A stretch of DNA of 64,000 nucleotides, from the NCBI GenBank assembly GCA_029262115.1, contig JAJCZZ010000021.1, forward strand, positions 18,515 through 82,514, written 5' to 3'. The DNA comes from Gemmatimonadota bacterium (GTDB lineage Bacteria; Gemmatimonadota; Gemmatimonadetes; Longimicrobiales; Gaopeijiaceae). The notes beneath the pieces were generated by a model. It did not search any database. It was not told the DNA's origin and saw only the letters and a list, made by a program, of their open reading frames with translations. How positions within the stretch are numbered: the first letter of the stretch is position 1; each line of letters starts with the position of its first letter. Both the position numbers and the translations under genes were made by a program. Positions 9,903 to 18,167 of this stretch are shown piece by piece.

Positions 9903-10340
9903 TCACAAGCATGGCAACGCCTGGGGAAGAAGGATCAACGGCGGGTCGCCACGCGCCTCGACCGAGACGCTGCGGAGTCCGGGGCTTTGTGGCACGGGCG
10001 CGAGATTGACCTCCCACCGATCGACCGGGAGAAGGCCCAACGCGCGGCTCGCCCACTCTACCAGCACCAGCTCACCCGGGGCCCCAAGCTGCTCCCACCC
10101 CAGCTCCCACAGCTCGTCCGGAGACTCCAATCTGTACAGGTCGAGGTGGACGACCTTGCCTCGCTCAATCTCATACGTATGCGAAAGGGCATAGGACGGG
10201 GAAGGAAGCCACCCCGACGCCCCAGCGCCTCTCGCCACCGATCGGGCCAGAACCGACTTGCCCGCCCCGAGGGGACCGTCAAGGCATAAGAACACAGGTA
10301 GAGAGACCCGACGCCCGACCTCCCGGCCCCACGCCGTCAT
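9903..10340 (-). CDS. tsaE: tRNA threonylcarbamoyladenosine ATPase TsaE
   Basis: 145 residues, the normal TsaE length, from ATG 10340 with GAGG 5-8 bases upstream. The Walker A motif LDGPLGAGKS is followed by the family hallmark PSPSYALSHTYE and by HLDLYRLESPDEL. TsaE is the small ATPase that resets the TsaB-TsaD complex during t6A synthesis. It lies between a UDP-sugar epimerase gene (upstream, gap 41) and the Wza-like gene (downstream, gap 95), an unusual neighbourhood. The frame remains open further upstream, but this would overlap the epimerase stop, so the ATG is preferred. Confidence 0.92.
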   Translation of the reverse strand: MTAWGREVGRRVSLPVFLCLDGPLGAGKSVLARSVARGAGASGWLPSPSYALSHTYEIERGKVVHLDLYRLESPDELWELGWEQLGAPGELVLVEWASRALGLLPVDRWEVNLAPVPQSPGLRSVSVEARGDPPLILLPQALPCL

Positions 10341-10381
10341 GCCGGCCTCGTCGACGCGAACCCCCTCCCCATGGGGGTGAT

Positions 10382-11344
10382 CTACCGCAGAGACGGGGTC
10401 CTCTCGAACCACTTGACCGTTCGCCTAAGTCCCTCGTCGAGCGGAACAACCGTCTCATAGCCGAGGCGTTCGCGGATCTTGTCGAGTCCGGCCAGAGAGT
10501 CGCGGACATCACCCGGGCGTGGAGGGCCTTCGACTGGCTCGAGGTCGACCCCCATAACGGCGCAGATCTTGTCCCAAAGTTGCCCGACGCTTATCCGGTC
10601 TCCGCATCCGACGTTGAAGACCTCGCCCGCAACCCCTTCCGCCGGCTGCAAACACGCCAGGAAATTGGCCTCGACGACATTGTCGATGTAGGTAAAATCG
10701 CGTGTCTGGCCCCCGTCACCATTGACCGTGGGTGCTCGCCCCTCCTGCGCCGCGGTGATGAAGAGTGGAATGACGGCGGAGTAGGACGACCCGGGGTCCT
10801 GTCGGGGGCCGAAGACGTTGAAGTACCGGAGCACCACGGTCTCCAGCCCGTACAGGTCGTAGAAGACGGCGGCGTACCGCTCGGCCGCGAGCTTCGCCAC
10901 CGCGTAGGGCGATCGCGGGCTCGGCGACATCGACTCGACCTTGGGAAGGACCGGTGTGTCGCCGTACGCCGAGGAGGAACCGGCGAACACGAAACGCGTG
11001 ACCCCAGCGTCCTTGGCCGCGATCAGCATGTTCAGCGTACCGGTTGCCGTAACGTCGTGGCTCGGCCGAGGGTCGTTTACGGAGCGGAGGACCGAGGGAA
11101 GCGCAGCTTGATGCAGAACATAGTCCACGCCCTCGCACGCCCGTGCGCAGGCGCGCTGCTCGGTGACCGAAGCCTCGAACAACTCGATGCGGTCCGCGAA
11201 TTCGTCGAGGTTGGATCGACGACCCGTGGAAAAATCATCCAGGACTCGTACAGCCGTTCCTTCTTCGAGTAACGCCGCCACGAGGTTCGAACCCACGAAT
11301 CCGGCGCCACCGGTCACGAGCACGGTCTTGTCTTTGAATCTCAT
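10382..11344 (-). CDS. NAD-dependent UDP-sugar epimerase (WbpP/GalE-like SDR)
   Basis: A 320-residue extended SDR. The NAD-binding motif VTGGAGFVGSN is near residues 9-19, the serine-rich catalytic strand FAGSSSAYGDTP follows, and the catalytic tyrosine and lysine are in SPYAVAKLAAE. RYFNVFGPRQDP and FTYIDNVVEANF are typical of UDP-hexose and UDP-HexNAc 4-epimerases. HQAALPSVLRSVNDP most resembles WbpP/TviC-type UDP-GlcNAc 4-epimerases. The start is ATG 11344, one base after the nadD stop (TGATATG); the open frame continues into nadD, but the start at the Rossmann motif is the natural one. It probably interconverts UDP-GlcNAc and UDP-GalNAc, or the uronic forms, for the surface polymer. Substrate cannot be read from sequence. 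Confidence 0.85.
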   Translation of the reverse strand: MRFKDKTVLVTGGAGFVGSNLVAALLEEGTAVRVLDDFSTGRRSNLDEFADRIELFEASVTEQRACARACEGVDYVLHQAALPSVLRSVNDPRPSHDVTATGTLNMLIAAKDAGVTRFVFAGSSSAYGDTPVLPKVESMSPSPRSPYAVAKLAAERYAAVFYDLYGLETVVLRYFNVFGPRQDPGSSYSAVIPLFITAAQEGRAPTVNGDGGQTRDFTYIDNVVEANFLACLQPAEGVAGEVFNVGCGDRISVGQLWDKICAVMGVDLEPVEGPPRPGDVRDSLAGLDKIRERLGYETVVPLDEGLRRTVKWFERTPSLR

Positions 11345-11345
11345 A

Positions 11346-11978
11346 TCAAACCAAATCCCCCGCCGCGGCGGAGGATGGTGGAGTGTACAGGGCGTGGTGC
11401 CGAATCGCGTTGAGAACCGCTGGCGGGAGACAGTCACTGACATCCCCGCCGCGCCGAACCCTCTCACGCACGTCGGAAGACGAGACGTCGACGCGACGGA
11501 CGCTCACACGTTCGAACGTTCCTACCTCGGAATCAATCCCTGCACCTTCGGTGCCATCTCGGCCGACCACCGCCAACGTCGCCAGACGCAGGATCTCCTC
11601 CGCCTCCCGCCACTCGCCGAAGCGATCCGCCTGATCCGCGCCCAAGATCAGAAAAAATTCGGTGTCCGGCTCCTCGTCCCGGAACGCCCGAATCGTATCG
11701 ACGGTGTAGGAGACTCCCCCGCGCCGGATCTCATCGTCCCGCACCACGAACCGAGGGTCGTCCGCGATCGCCGCCCGCACCATCTCCAGTCGGATCTCAG
11801 CGGGCGTGAGGGTGTCCTCGACCTTGAAGGGCGATCGGGCGGCCGGAACCCACCATACCTCGTCCAACTCAAGGGCGTCCGCTACGTCTCCTGCGACGGT
11901 CAGATGCCCGATGTGGGGGGGATCGAACGAGCCGCCGAAGACGCCGACACGTCGCGGCTCAGCCGGCACCGCTCCCAT
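11346..11978 (-). CDS. nadD: Nicotinate-nucleotide adenylyltransferase
   Basis: 210 residues. The nucleotidyltransferase motif GVFGGSFDPPHIGHL is at the N-terminus, followed by VWWVPAARSPFK. YTVDTIRAFRDEEPDTEF, FLILGADQADRFGEW and SSSDVRERVR near the C-terminus are NadD hallmarks. It converts nicotinate mononucleotide and ATP to deamido-NAD. Its ATG start lies 20 bases inside the end of the upstream bamD gene, and its stop lies one base before the epimerase start, so it is embedded in one transcription unit. It is truncated by neither overlap. Confidence 0.95.
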   Translation of the reverse strand: MGAVPAEPRRVGVFGGSFDPPHIGHLTVAGDVADALELDEVWWVPAARSPFKVEDTLTPAEIRLEMVRAAIADDPRFVVRDDEIRRGGVSYTVDTIRAFRDEEPDTEFFLILGADQADRFGEWREAEEILRLATLAVVGRDGTEGAGIDSEVGTFERVSVRRVDVSSSDVRERVRRGGDVSDCLPPAVLNAIRHHALYTPPSSAAAGDLV

Positions 11979-12702
11979 TCCCGGTCGCGACGATCCGGGC
12001 CGCCGAGGAGTCGGGGTAGCGTGCGATCAACTGATCTCTGGCCTCTTCGGCCAGATCGTCGTACCCGATGGCAAGGTTCGACCGGTAGATGCCGAGCAAC
12101 GCGGAGGGCGCCCACTCGGTATCTCCATACGATTCCACCACGAACTCGTAGTACTTGATCGCGGAGTCGTACAACTCCCGGTTGAAGTAGAACTCCGCGT
12201 TGAGGAAGTCCTTTTCAGCGAGTTTCAGACGCATGGCATTGGCAATCTGAGCCGCTTCCGTCGCCTGCGGGGTCCCAGCGTAGTCGGAAACGACGTTACG
12301 GCAGACGCTTCCGGCGTCCTGCGTGAACGTCTGGTCCCGCTGAGGAATCGGAGACAGCGCCGCCAGCGACTTGCAGATGCCGAGAGCCGCAACGGGGGCG
12401 TCGGAGTGGACCGGGTGACGGTCGAGGAAGCGGGTGTACTCGGCCTGAGAAGACAGGTAGTCCTCTTCGGCGAAGTGGGCGTGCGCAAGCAGCAAACGGG
12501 CCTCGGCCGTTTGCGCGAAGCCGGCGAACGAGAGAAAGAGGCGATCCAAAGCCTGGATGGCGTTCTCGTAGTCCCCCTCTTCGTACTCGCGCACGGCGAT
12601 CTCGTACACCTGATCGGCCGTAAGGCCCTGATAGGGCTGGGCTGAACCGCACGCTGCCGACCCGACCATCAGAGCGCACAGGGTCACACGGAGTTGTTTC
12701 AT
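11959..12702 (-). CDS. bamD: BamD-like outer-membrane assembly lipoprotein
   Basis: 247 residues from ATG 12702. The signal peptide MKQLRVTLCALMVGSAACGS has the lipobox SAAC at Cys18, so the mature protein should be lipid-anchored. The body is made of five TPR-like helical pairs: YEIAVREYEEGDYENAIQAL, ARLLLAHAHFAEEDYLSSQ, then AEKDFLNAEFYFNRELYDSA and YYEFVVESYGDTEW. The segment AEFYFNRELYDSAIKYYEFV is typical of BamD/YfiO, the lipoprotein subunit of the BAM complex that folds outer-membrane proteins. A paralogous TPR lipoprotein could look similar, but length, lipobox and the final-repeat motif favour BamD. It is 61 bases downstream of another TPR lipoprotein gene. Confidence 0.82.
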   Translation of the reverse strand: MKQLRVTLCALMVGSAACGSAQPYQGLTADQVYEIAVREYEEGDYENAIQALDRLFLSFAGFAQTAEARLLLAHAHFAEEDYLSSQAEYTRFLDRHPVHSDAPVAALGICKSLAALSPIPQRDQTFTQDAGSVCRNVVSDYAGTPQATEAAQIANAMRLKLAEKDFLNAEFYFNRELYDSAIKYYEFVVESYGDTEWAPSALLGIYRSNLAIGYDDLAEEARDQLIARYPDSSAARIVATGNGSGAG

Positions 12703-12763
12703 GAAAGCATCAACAGGGATTGCAAAAAAGGATACGGGCGGCTCCAGGGAGTCCCCGTTCGGC

Positions 12764-13738
12764 TCAGCGGCAACGGCCGCCGCGGAGTGATTCCAGGCCA
12801 CGTCCGAACCGGATCTCATCGAATCGGTCCTGGGCCCGATCGACCAACGCCCCCGACGTGTCCACCTCCCTCACCTGAGCGTACGCGGACATCGCCTCAT
12901 CACAACGCCCGAGCGCCGAAAGGATCTCACCCTTCTCGAACCACGCCTGCCCCAGGATGTTCCTCGGCTCCCCTACAGTAAGCGTGCGATCCACCAGCTG
13001 GAGCGCCTCACTGAGCGCGCCGCGCTCGGCTTCAGACGACATGCCCACCTCGGACGAGAGCCGAGCCTCACGTGCCAGCGCGAAGGCACACGACCCCAGG
13101 TACCAGTCCACCTCACCGCGGCCAGATCTCGGGACCATCGTCCGGAACCGTTCGAAGAACACCAGGGCATGCCCGCAGTCGCCGATCTCCTCGTACGCCT
13201 GCCCGACCTCGAAGACGATGTCAGGGGCGGAATCGGTTGCCTCGCCCATCGCCTTCTGGTAGAACGGCAGCGCCCGACCGTACTGGCCGCTCCCGAAGTA
13301 GTGGCGCGCCAGGTCCAGTGACATGTCCCCTACACCCAGACCCGGCCGGATACCGAGCGCGGTTTCGACCGCCGTCGCCATCGCAAAGCGATCGTTTCGC
13401 CCCCGTGCGTCGAACGCCATGCGCATGAGTTCCGCCACCGCCTGATCGGTCAACGACGGGTCAAGCGCCACGGCTCGCGAGTAGCTGTTTCCCGCGTCGT
13501 CGACCCGACCCAGCACGGCATACGTCTGGGCCACGCGGGCGACCGTCTGCGCGTCGTCCTCTCCCTGCCGCACGGCCAGTCGATATTCTGCGAGCGCCTC
13601 GTCATACCGCTCCTGCGCGAACGCGATATCGCCGCGGTGGACCGCGCTGACGTCGCCCGCACCGCCGGTGCAGGCCGCCACGAGGAGGAGAAGGGAGAGC
13701 GCCCCCGCGAAGAGGGAAAGGCTTCGACTCGAATTCAT
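12764..13738 (-). CDS. TPR-repeat lipoprotein of unknown role
   Basis: 324 residues. The signal peptide ends in LLLVAACTGG with Cys23 as lipidation site. At least five TPR-like helical repeats follow: AFAQERYDEALAEYRLAVR, TVARVAQTYAVLGRVDDAGN, LARHYFGSGQYGRALPFYQ, FEVGQAYEEIGDCGHALVFF and FEKGEILSALGRCDEAMSAY. TPR lipoproteins act as scaffolds for envelope complexes. It precedes bamD, so a role in envelope assembly or glycan export is a reasonable inference, but no specific function can be assigned. The octamer GCTATATT is 6 bases before the ATG; the same octamer stands before the small gene at 13783-13971. Confidence 0.85.
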   Translation of the reverse strand: MNSSRSLSLFAGALSLLLLVAACTGGAGDVSAVHRGDIAFAQERYDEALAEYRLAVRQGEDDAQTVARVAQTYAVLGRVDDAGNSYSRAVALDPSLTDQAVAELMRMAFDARGRNDRFAMATAVETALGIRPGLGVGDMSLDLARHYFGSGQYGRALPFYQKAMGEATDSAPDIVFEVGQAYEEIGDCGHALVFFERFRTMVPRSGRGEVDWYLGSCAFALAREARLSSEVGMSSEAERGALSEALQLVDRTLTVGEPRNILGQAWFEKGEILSALGRCDEAMSAYAQVREVDTSGALVDRAQDRFDEIRFGRGLESLRGGRCR

Positions 13739-13744
13739 TCGTTC

Positions 13745-13752
13745 AATATAGC
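13745..13752 (-). promoter_or_regulatory. GCTATATT box, possible -10 element of a near-leaderless promoter
   Basis: On the minus strand GCTATATT ends 6 bases before the ATG of the TPR lipoprotein gene. TATATT resembles a sigma-70 -10 hexamer, and TTGGGT lies 15 bases upstream as a poor -35. If used, the transcript would have almost no leader. The same octamer occurs 5 bases before the start at 13971. Pattern only; no promoter activity can be shown from sequence. Confidence 0.3.
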
Positions 13753-13782
13753 TTCAACCTGGAAGACCCAACTGGGCAGCGT

Positions 13783-13971
13783 CTATCCGGATCGGTGGCA
13801 TGCCCGTACATCCTGAACATCTGAAGGGAATGCCCGCTCCTTCAGTTCCCGGACGGCGCGCAGGCGCTCCTCAGGCGTCATGGACAGCTGTTGCTCCACA
13901 TCCCAACGACGCGCGTCATCATGCCCGTGGGAAATGTGGACAACCCTCTCGATTGTACGTCCGGTATCCAT
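13783..13971 (-). CDS. Small hypothetical protein (62 aa) with a TPEERLRAV motif
   Basis: Not a firmly named family. The first part, RTIERVVHISHGHDDARRWD, is followed by MTPEERLRAVRELKERAFP. This layout (a short V-x-I-F/S-H strand, a helix with a DD/EAD segment, then SxTPEERL helices) resembles small proteins often found next to nucleotidyltransferase or other toxin-antitoxin-like genes. Here no such partner is adjacent; both neighbours are TPR protein genes. The start is ATG 13971 with GCTATATT 5 bases upstream, and a GC-rich hairpin at 13992-14014 separates it from the upstream gene. The protein is charged and soluble. Whether it is an orphan antitoxin-like protein or an unrelated regulator is open. 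Confidence 0.55.
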   Translation of the reverse strand: MDTGRTIERVVHISHGHDDARRWDVEQQLSMTPEERLRAVRELKERAFPSDVQDVRACHRSG

Positions 13972-13976
13972 CCATA

Positions 13977-13984
13977 AATATAGC
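13977..13984 (-). promoter_or_regulatory. Second GCTATATT box
   Basis: The same octamer as at 13745-13752, here ending 5 bases before the ATG of the 62-residue protein and just after the 13992-14014 hairpin. The repeated position relative to two start codons makes a shared promoter element plausible, but two copies are weak evidence. Confidence 0.3.
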
Positions 13985-13991
13985 CACTCCG

Positions 13992-14014
13992 GCCGCGCCC
14001 GGCCGGGGCGCGGC
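13992..14014 (-). terminator. Perfect 9-bp GC hairpin after the TPR gene
   Basis: GCCGCGCCC and GGGCGCGGC form a 9-bp perfect stem around a 5-base loop, starting at the last base of the TPR gene stop codon. It is well placed to end the ugd-xylose synthase-TPR unit. No run of U follows on either strand, so it may be a weak or factor-assisted terminator, or an RNA-stabilising hairpin. Confidence 0.4.
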
Positions 14015-14754
14015 TACGGCCCCTTCGCCGCAGTCGGCTCGCCCTCTGCCGTCCGGAGCGTGGCGATATAGGCCCGAGGGCGCATGTCCGTCGGGTCGTT
14101 CGTCGCCGCCCGCTCCCACGCCCTGCGCGCCCCCTCACGGTCGCCCACGCGCCGGAGGACAAGCCCCAACCGCAGGCGAGCCCCGACAAAGTCCGGGCGG
14201 TCCGCGAGGATCGATTCGAGTTCCTGCCGGGCCTGCCGATAGTCTCCAATCTGAATGAGCGCCTCGGCGTACTTGGTCCGGATATCCGCGAAGCGGGGCC
14301 GGACGTCAAGGGCCTCGCGGTAGTGCGCGGCGGCCCGCTCGGGGAAGTCCGCGACAAGGTAGATGTCGCCGAGTTGCGCGTGCGTGACCGCCAGCCGATT
14401 CCCCAGGTCCGAGGGAAACGTCGTCGAGTCCCGCGTGTCGAGATCCTCGGCCAGGCGCAACGCGGCCCGCGCTTCCTCGGACCGGCCGACGTCGTTCAGC
14501 ACGATCCCCCGGTTCAGGTGGGCCTCGGCGTAGCCGCCGTTGATGGCCAGAGCCGCGTCGAAGTGTCGGAGTGCCTCTTCCGGGCGACCCAGCATGGCCA
14601 GGCACAGGCCCGCCTTGTTGTGTACGTCCGCGAACGAGGGGTTGGATTCGAGCACGGATTCGAACCGGTCGAGCGCTTCCTCGTACTCCTCATGCTCCCA
14701 GGCGCTCACGCCCTTCGCGACGGTCAGCCTGACCCGATCTCGGTCGGATGACAT
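14014..14754 (-). CDS. Cytoplasmic TPR-repeat protein
   Basis: 246 residues with about five consecutive tetratricopeptide repeats: ALDRFESVLESNPSFADVHN, ALRHFDAALAINGGYAEAHL, AAHYREALDVRPRFADIRT, ARQELESILADRPDFVGARL, then ARRAWERAATNDP. There is no signal peptide or membrane segment. The repeats fit canonical TPRs, so it is a protein-binding scaffold. The first in-frame start is a TTG directly abutting the stop of the sugar decarboxylase gene (14760); the ATG two codons later (14754) is preferred. Co-transcription with ugd and the UDP-xylose synthase suggests a link to envelope sugar metabolism, without proof. Confidence 0.82.
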   Translation of the reverse strand: MSSDRDRVRLTVAKGVSAWEHEEYEEALDRFESVLESNPSFADVHNKAGLCLAMLGRPEEALRHFDAALAINGGYAEAHLNRGIVLNDVGRSEEARAALRLAEDLDTRDSTTFPSDLGNRLAVTHAQLGDIYLVADFPERAAAHYREALDVRPRFADIRTKYAEALIQIGDYRQARQELESILADRPDFVGARLRLGLVLRRVGDREGARRAWERAATNDPTDMRPRAYIATLRTAEGEPTAAKGP

Positions 14755-14760
14755 CGACAA

Positions 14761-15726
14761 CTATGGCAGCGTGCGCGCGGTCACGCCGTCCGAGGCGGCA
14801 ATCCGCTCTCGGAAGAACGGAATCGTCCGGCGGATACCCTCCCGGAGATCAATGGTCGGCTCCCAGCCGAGGAGCGACCGAGCGACCGAAATGTCGGGGC
14901 AACGCACCTTCGGATCATCCTCAGGGAGCGGGCGCGTCTCGAGTGAAGACTGGCTGCCGGTTTCTTCGAGCACGGCCTCGGCCAACTCCCGGATCGTGAA
15001 CTCGTTCGGGTTGCCGATGTTGGTCGGATCCGTGCGGTCGGAATGGAAGAGCCTGACGATGCCCTCGACCTCGTCGTCCACGTAGCAGAACGAACGGGTT
15101 TGGAGCCCTTCGCCGTAGATGGTGAGCGGGTCTCCCCGAAGCGCCTGCACGATGAAGTTCGACACCACCCTCCCGTCGCCCGGACGCATCCGGGGACCGT
15201 AGGTGTTGAAGATGCGAACGATGCGCGTGTCTACCTTATGATGGCGATGATAGGCCATGGTCATGGCTTCCGCGAAGCGCTTGGCCTCGTCGTAGACGCC
15301 CCGCGGGCCCACGGGGTTCACGTGGCCCCAATACTCCTCATGCTGAGGATGCACCTGGGGATCTCCATAGACTTCGGACGTCGAGGCGAGGAGAAACCGG
15401 GCGCCCTTGGCCAGCGCGATGCCCAAAGAGTTGTGGGTCCCGAGGCTTCCCACCTTGAGCGTCTGGATCGGGAACTCCAGATAGTCGACGGGGCTGGCTG
15501 GCGACGCGAAGTGGAGGACACCGTCCAGGGGCCCGTCGATGTCGATCGGGCGAGAAATGTCGTGCTCGATGAATTCGAATCCGTCCATCGCCCGGAGCAA
15601 CTCGATGTTCGACCGGGCGCCGGTGATGAAATTGTCGAGTCCGACGACCCGATTCCCTTCACGGAGCAGCCGCTCCGCCAGGTGGCCCCCGAGAAAGCCG
15701 GCGGCACCCGTGACGAGGATCCTCAT
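14761..15726 (-). CDS. uxs: UDP-glucuronate decarboxylase (UDP-xylose synthase)
   Basis: A 321-residue extended SDR. The N-terminal [17 protein letters not shown] binds [19 protein letters not shown] supplies the serine/threonine region, and [19 protein letters not shown] holds the catalytic Tyr and Lys. YGDP.H.Q.E.YWG.VNP.G.R.VYDE is the characteristic UXS signature. The enzyme oxidises and decarboxylates UDP-glucuronate to UDP-xylose. The start is ATG 15726, overlapping the ugd stop by 4 bases (ATGA), so the two steps UDP-Glc to UDP-GlcA to UDP-Xyl are translationally coupled. The xylose is presumably for the surface polymer. The sequence is bacterial-type, without the membrane segment of eukaryotic UXS. 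Confidence 0.93.
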   Translation of the reverse strand: MRILVTGAAGFLGGHLAERLLREGNRVVGLDNFITGARSNIELLRAMDGFEFIEHDISRPIDIDGPLDGVLHFASPASPVDYLEFPIQTLKVGSLGTHNSLGIALAKGARFLLASTSEVYGDPQVHPQHEEYWGHVNPVGPRGVYDEAKRFAEAMTMAYHRHHKVDTRIVRIFNTYGPRMRPGDGRVVSNFIVQALRGDPLTIYGEGLQTRSFCYVDDEVEGIVRLFHSDRTDPTNIGNPNEFTIRELAEAVLEETGSQSSLETRPLPEDDPKVRCPDISVARSLLGWEPTIDLREGIRRTIPFFRERIAASDGVTARTLP

Positions 15727-17042
15727 CGGGCAGCAGGCGTGTGAGGCCGGCCGATACACCAGTATTCGAAGCCCCGCTCCGCCATCGCCGCCGGATCCCA
15801 GAGGTTTCGTCCATCCACGATCAGCGGTCGGCTCATCTCACTCCGGATGCGTTCGAAGTCGGGACGCCGGTACGGGTGCCACTCCGTGTGAATTGCGAGC
15901 GCGGAGGCGCCGCCGAGGGCATCGTAATAGTTGTCGACATACTCGACGCGGTCGCCGAGGACGCGCCGGGCCTCGTCCACCGCCACCGGGTCGTGCGCAA
16001 CCACCCGGGCGCCCCGATCGAGGAGCCCATCGATGGTGACGAGGCTCGGAGCTTCTCGCATGTCATCCGTGTTCGGTTTGAACGCCAGTCCCCAGACGGC
16101 CACGGTATGGCCCGACAGATCTTCGCCGAGCTCGCTCACGAGCCGATCGATCAGTACCCTCTTCTGCCGGTCGTTCACGCTCTCGACCGCGTGCAGAATC
16201 GACGCGTCGGCCCCCACGTCCTCCATCGTGCGGGCCAGGGCCTTCACATCCTTTGGAAAGCACGACCCCCCGTACCCTGCTCCGGGGAACAGGAAGCTGG
16301 GGCCGATCCTTCCGTCGCTCCCGATGCCACGGCGGACCGCGTCGATGTCGGCGCCGGCTCGCTCACAGAGTCCTGCAATGGCGTTCATAAACGAGATCCG
16401 CGTGGCGAGCATCGCGTTGGCCGCGTACTTGGTGATCTCGGCGGACGGGACGTCCATGATCAGAATCGACGCTCCGGTCCGGACGAACGGGCTGTACAGA
16501 TCGGTCAGCACCTCGGCCGCGTACTCCGAATCGACCCCGAGGACCACCCGGTCCGGCTTCATGAAGTCGTCGACCGCAGCCCCTTCCTTGAGGAATTCAG
16601 GGTTGGAGCACACATGGACCGGGTGCTGAGCTACCGCCTCGATCGCCTCCCGGACCTTCTCGGCCGTGCCGACCGGCACCGTGCTCTTCGTGATCACGAT
16701 CTTTTCGCCGTCCATGGCCTCGCCGATGGAGCGTGCCACCGAAAGTACATGCCGGAGATCCGCCGAACCATCTTCCTCGGGGGGCGTGCCGACCGCGATG
16801 AAGATGATATCCGAGGCCCGCACGGTATCCGCTACGTCCGTCGCATACCTGAGCCGGCCGGCCTCGAGGTTGCTCCTGATCAGGGGCTCGAGTCCGGGTT
16901 CATAGATCGGGATCTCTCCCCGCTGGAGACGCGCGACCTTGTCCTCGTCGATGTCGGCGGAGATCACGTCGTTCCCCGACTCGGCCAGGCAGGCGCCCAC
17001 GACCAGGCCGACATACCCCGAACCGATGACGCCGATCTTCAT
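15723..17042 (-). CDS. ugd: UDP-glucose 6-dehydrogenase
   Basis: 439 residues. The N-terminal NAD-binding [18 protein letters not shown] comes first, followed by [27 protein letters not shown] and [14 protein letters not shown]. The catalytic cysteine is in [16 protein letters not shown], and the C-terminal [16 protein letters not shown] completes the family pattern. It performs two NAD-dependent oxidations of UDP-glucose to UDP-glucuronate. Coupled to the xylose synthase downstream (4-base overlap), with the DegT aminotransferase 9 bases upstream. UDP-GlcA made here could also feed the 4-epimerase at 10382. Confidence 0.95.
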   Translation of the reverse strand: MKIGVIGSGYVGLVVGACLAESGNDVISADIDEDKVARLQRGEIPIYEPGLEPLIRSNLEAGRLRYATDVADTVRASDIIFIAVGTPPEEDGSADLRHVLSVARSIGEAMDGEKIVITKSTVPVGTAEKVREAIEAVAQHPVHVCSNPEFLKEGAAVDDFMKPDRVVLGVDSEYAAEVLTDLYSPFVRTGASILIMDVPSAEITKYAANAMLATRISFMNAIAGLCERAGADIDAVRRGIGSDGRIGPSFLFPGAGYGGSCFPKDVKALARTMEDVGADASILHAVESVNDRQKRVLIDRLVSELGEDLSGHTVAVWGLAFKPNTDDMREAPSLVTIDGLLDRGARVVAHDPVAVDEARRVLGDRVEYVDNYYDALGGASALAIHTEWHPYRRPDFERIRSEMSRPLIVDGRNLWDPAAMAERGFEYWCIGRPHTPAAR

Positions 17043-17051
17043 GCGAAGCCT

Positions 17052-18167
17052 CTACTCAGACGAATAGCCGTAGAACTCCCGGACCGCTTCCGCAACCCGG
17101 CTCACCCGCTCTTCTCCCAACTCGGGAAAAATCGGGAGGCTGAGCACATCCGAAGTCAGCGACTCCGTCACGGGTAAGTCGCCCGGCCGATACCCGAGCG
17201 ACGAGAAGCAGTCCTGCAGATGAAGGCCGAGCGGATAGTAGACGCCGCTACCGATCCCTCGCTCCGTCAGGAAGGCCCGAAGCTCGTCCCTTCGCTCGGC
17301 ACGAATGGTGAACTGGTTGTAGGCGTGGGTGTGGCCGTCCGCGACAAACGGGAGACTGATCTCCCCCACGTCGGCGAGCAGGTCGGCGTAGCGGTCGGCG
17401 TTCCCTCGCCGGGCCTGGATCCACTCGTCCAGGTGATGAAGCTTGACCCGAAGCACGGCGGCCTGGAGTGCATCCAGACGGGAGTTGGTCCCGACCATCT
17501 CGTGGTGATACATCTTCTTGCCACCGTGGACGCGCATCTTACGCACGCGATCGGCGACGAGGGAATCGCTGAACGTGGTGAGGCCCCCGTCTCCAAACCC
17601 TCCCAGGTTCTTCGTGGGAAAGAAGCTGAACGACCCGGCGTCGCCCACCGACCCGGCACGACCCTCCGGGCTGTCGGCTCCGATCGACTGAGCGCAGTCC
17701 TCGAGCACGAAGGCGCCGTGCGCCCTCGCCAACTCCATGATCCCTGACATCTCGGCCATCTGGCCGTACAGATGAACGGGAACAATGGCGACGGTGCGCT
17801 CGGTTACGTGGGGAGCAATCGTCTCGGCAGTCACGTTGTACGTGCGCGGATCCACGTCGCAGAAGACGGGCCTCAGCCCGGCATTCCACACGGCCCCCGC
17901 GGTCGCGAAAAATGTGAAGGCGGGTATGATCACCTCTGCGCCGGGATCGGCTTCGAGGGCCTTCAACGGCAGGAGAAGCGCGTCGGTCCCACTCGCAACC
18001 GCGACGGCGTGGTCGGCCCCTACGTATTGTCCGAGCTCCTCTTCGAGTGCGGCCACCTCCGGCCCCATGATGAACGTCTGGGTGGACAGAACCCGCCCGA
18101 TCGCCTCGTGCACCTCGTCCGCAATAGAGACGTACTGGTCGACAAGGTCGAAAAACGTGACACTCAT
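17052..18167 (-). CDS. DegT/DnrJ/EryC1 family sugar aminotransferase
   Basis: 371 residues, a PLP enzyme of the nucleotide-sugar aminotransferase family. [16 protein letters not shown] is the phosphate-binding region, [16 protein letters not shown] and [19 protein letters not shown] are typical, and the PLP lysine is in [15 protein letters not shown]. It transfers an amino group, usually from glutamate, to a 3-keto or 4-keto nucleotide sugar. Being next to ugd, it may act on a UDP-hexuronic acid as WbpE does, but no WbpB-type oxidase lies beside it, so the substrate is uncertain. It overlaps uvrB upstream by 4 bases. Confidence 0.88.
   Translation of the reverse strand: MSVTFFDLVDQYVSIADEVHEAIGRVLSTQTFIMGPEVAALEEELGQYVGADHAVAVASGTDALLLPLKALEADPGAEVIIPAFTFFATAGAVWNAGLRPVFCDVDPRTYNVTAETIAPHVTERTVAIVPVHLYGQMAEMSGIMELARAHGAFVLEDCAQSIGADSPEGRAGSVGDAGSFSFFPTKNLGGFGDGGLTTFSDSLVADRVRKMRVHGGKKMYHHEMVGTNSRLDALQAAVLRVKLHHLDEWIQARRGNADRYADLLADVGEISLPFVADGHTHAYNQFTIRAERRDELRAFLTERGIGSGVYYPLGLHLQDCFSSLGYRPGDLPVTESLTSDVLSLPIFPELGEERVSRVAEAVREFYGYSSE

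Noticed and set aside
15741..17177. 478-codon open frame opposite ugd
   Set aside because: Antisense to a confident Ugd; no recognisable motif.
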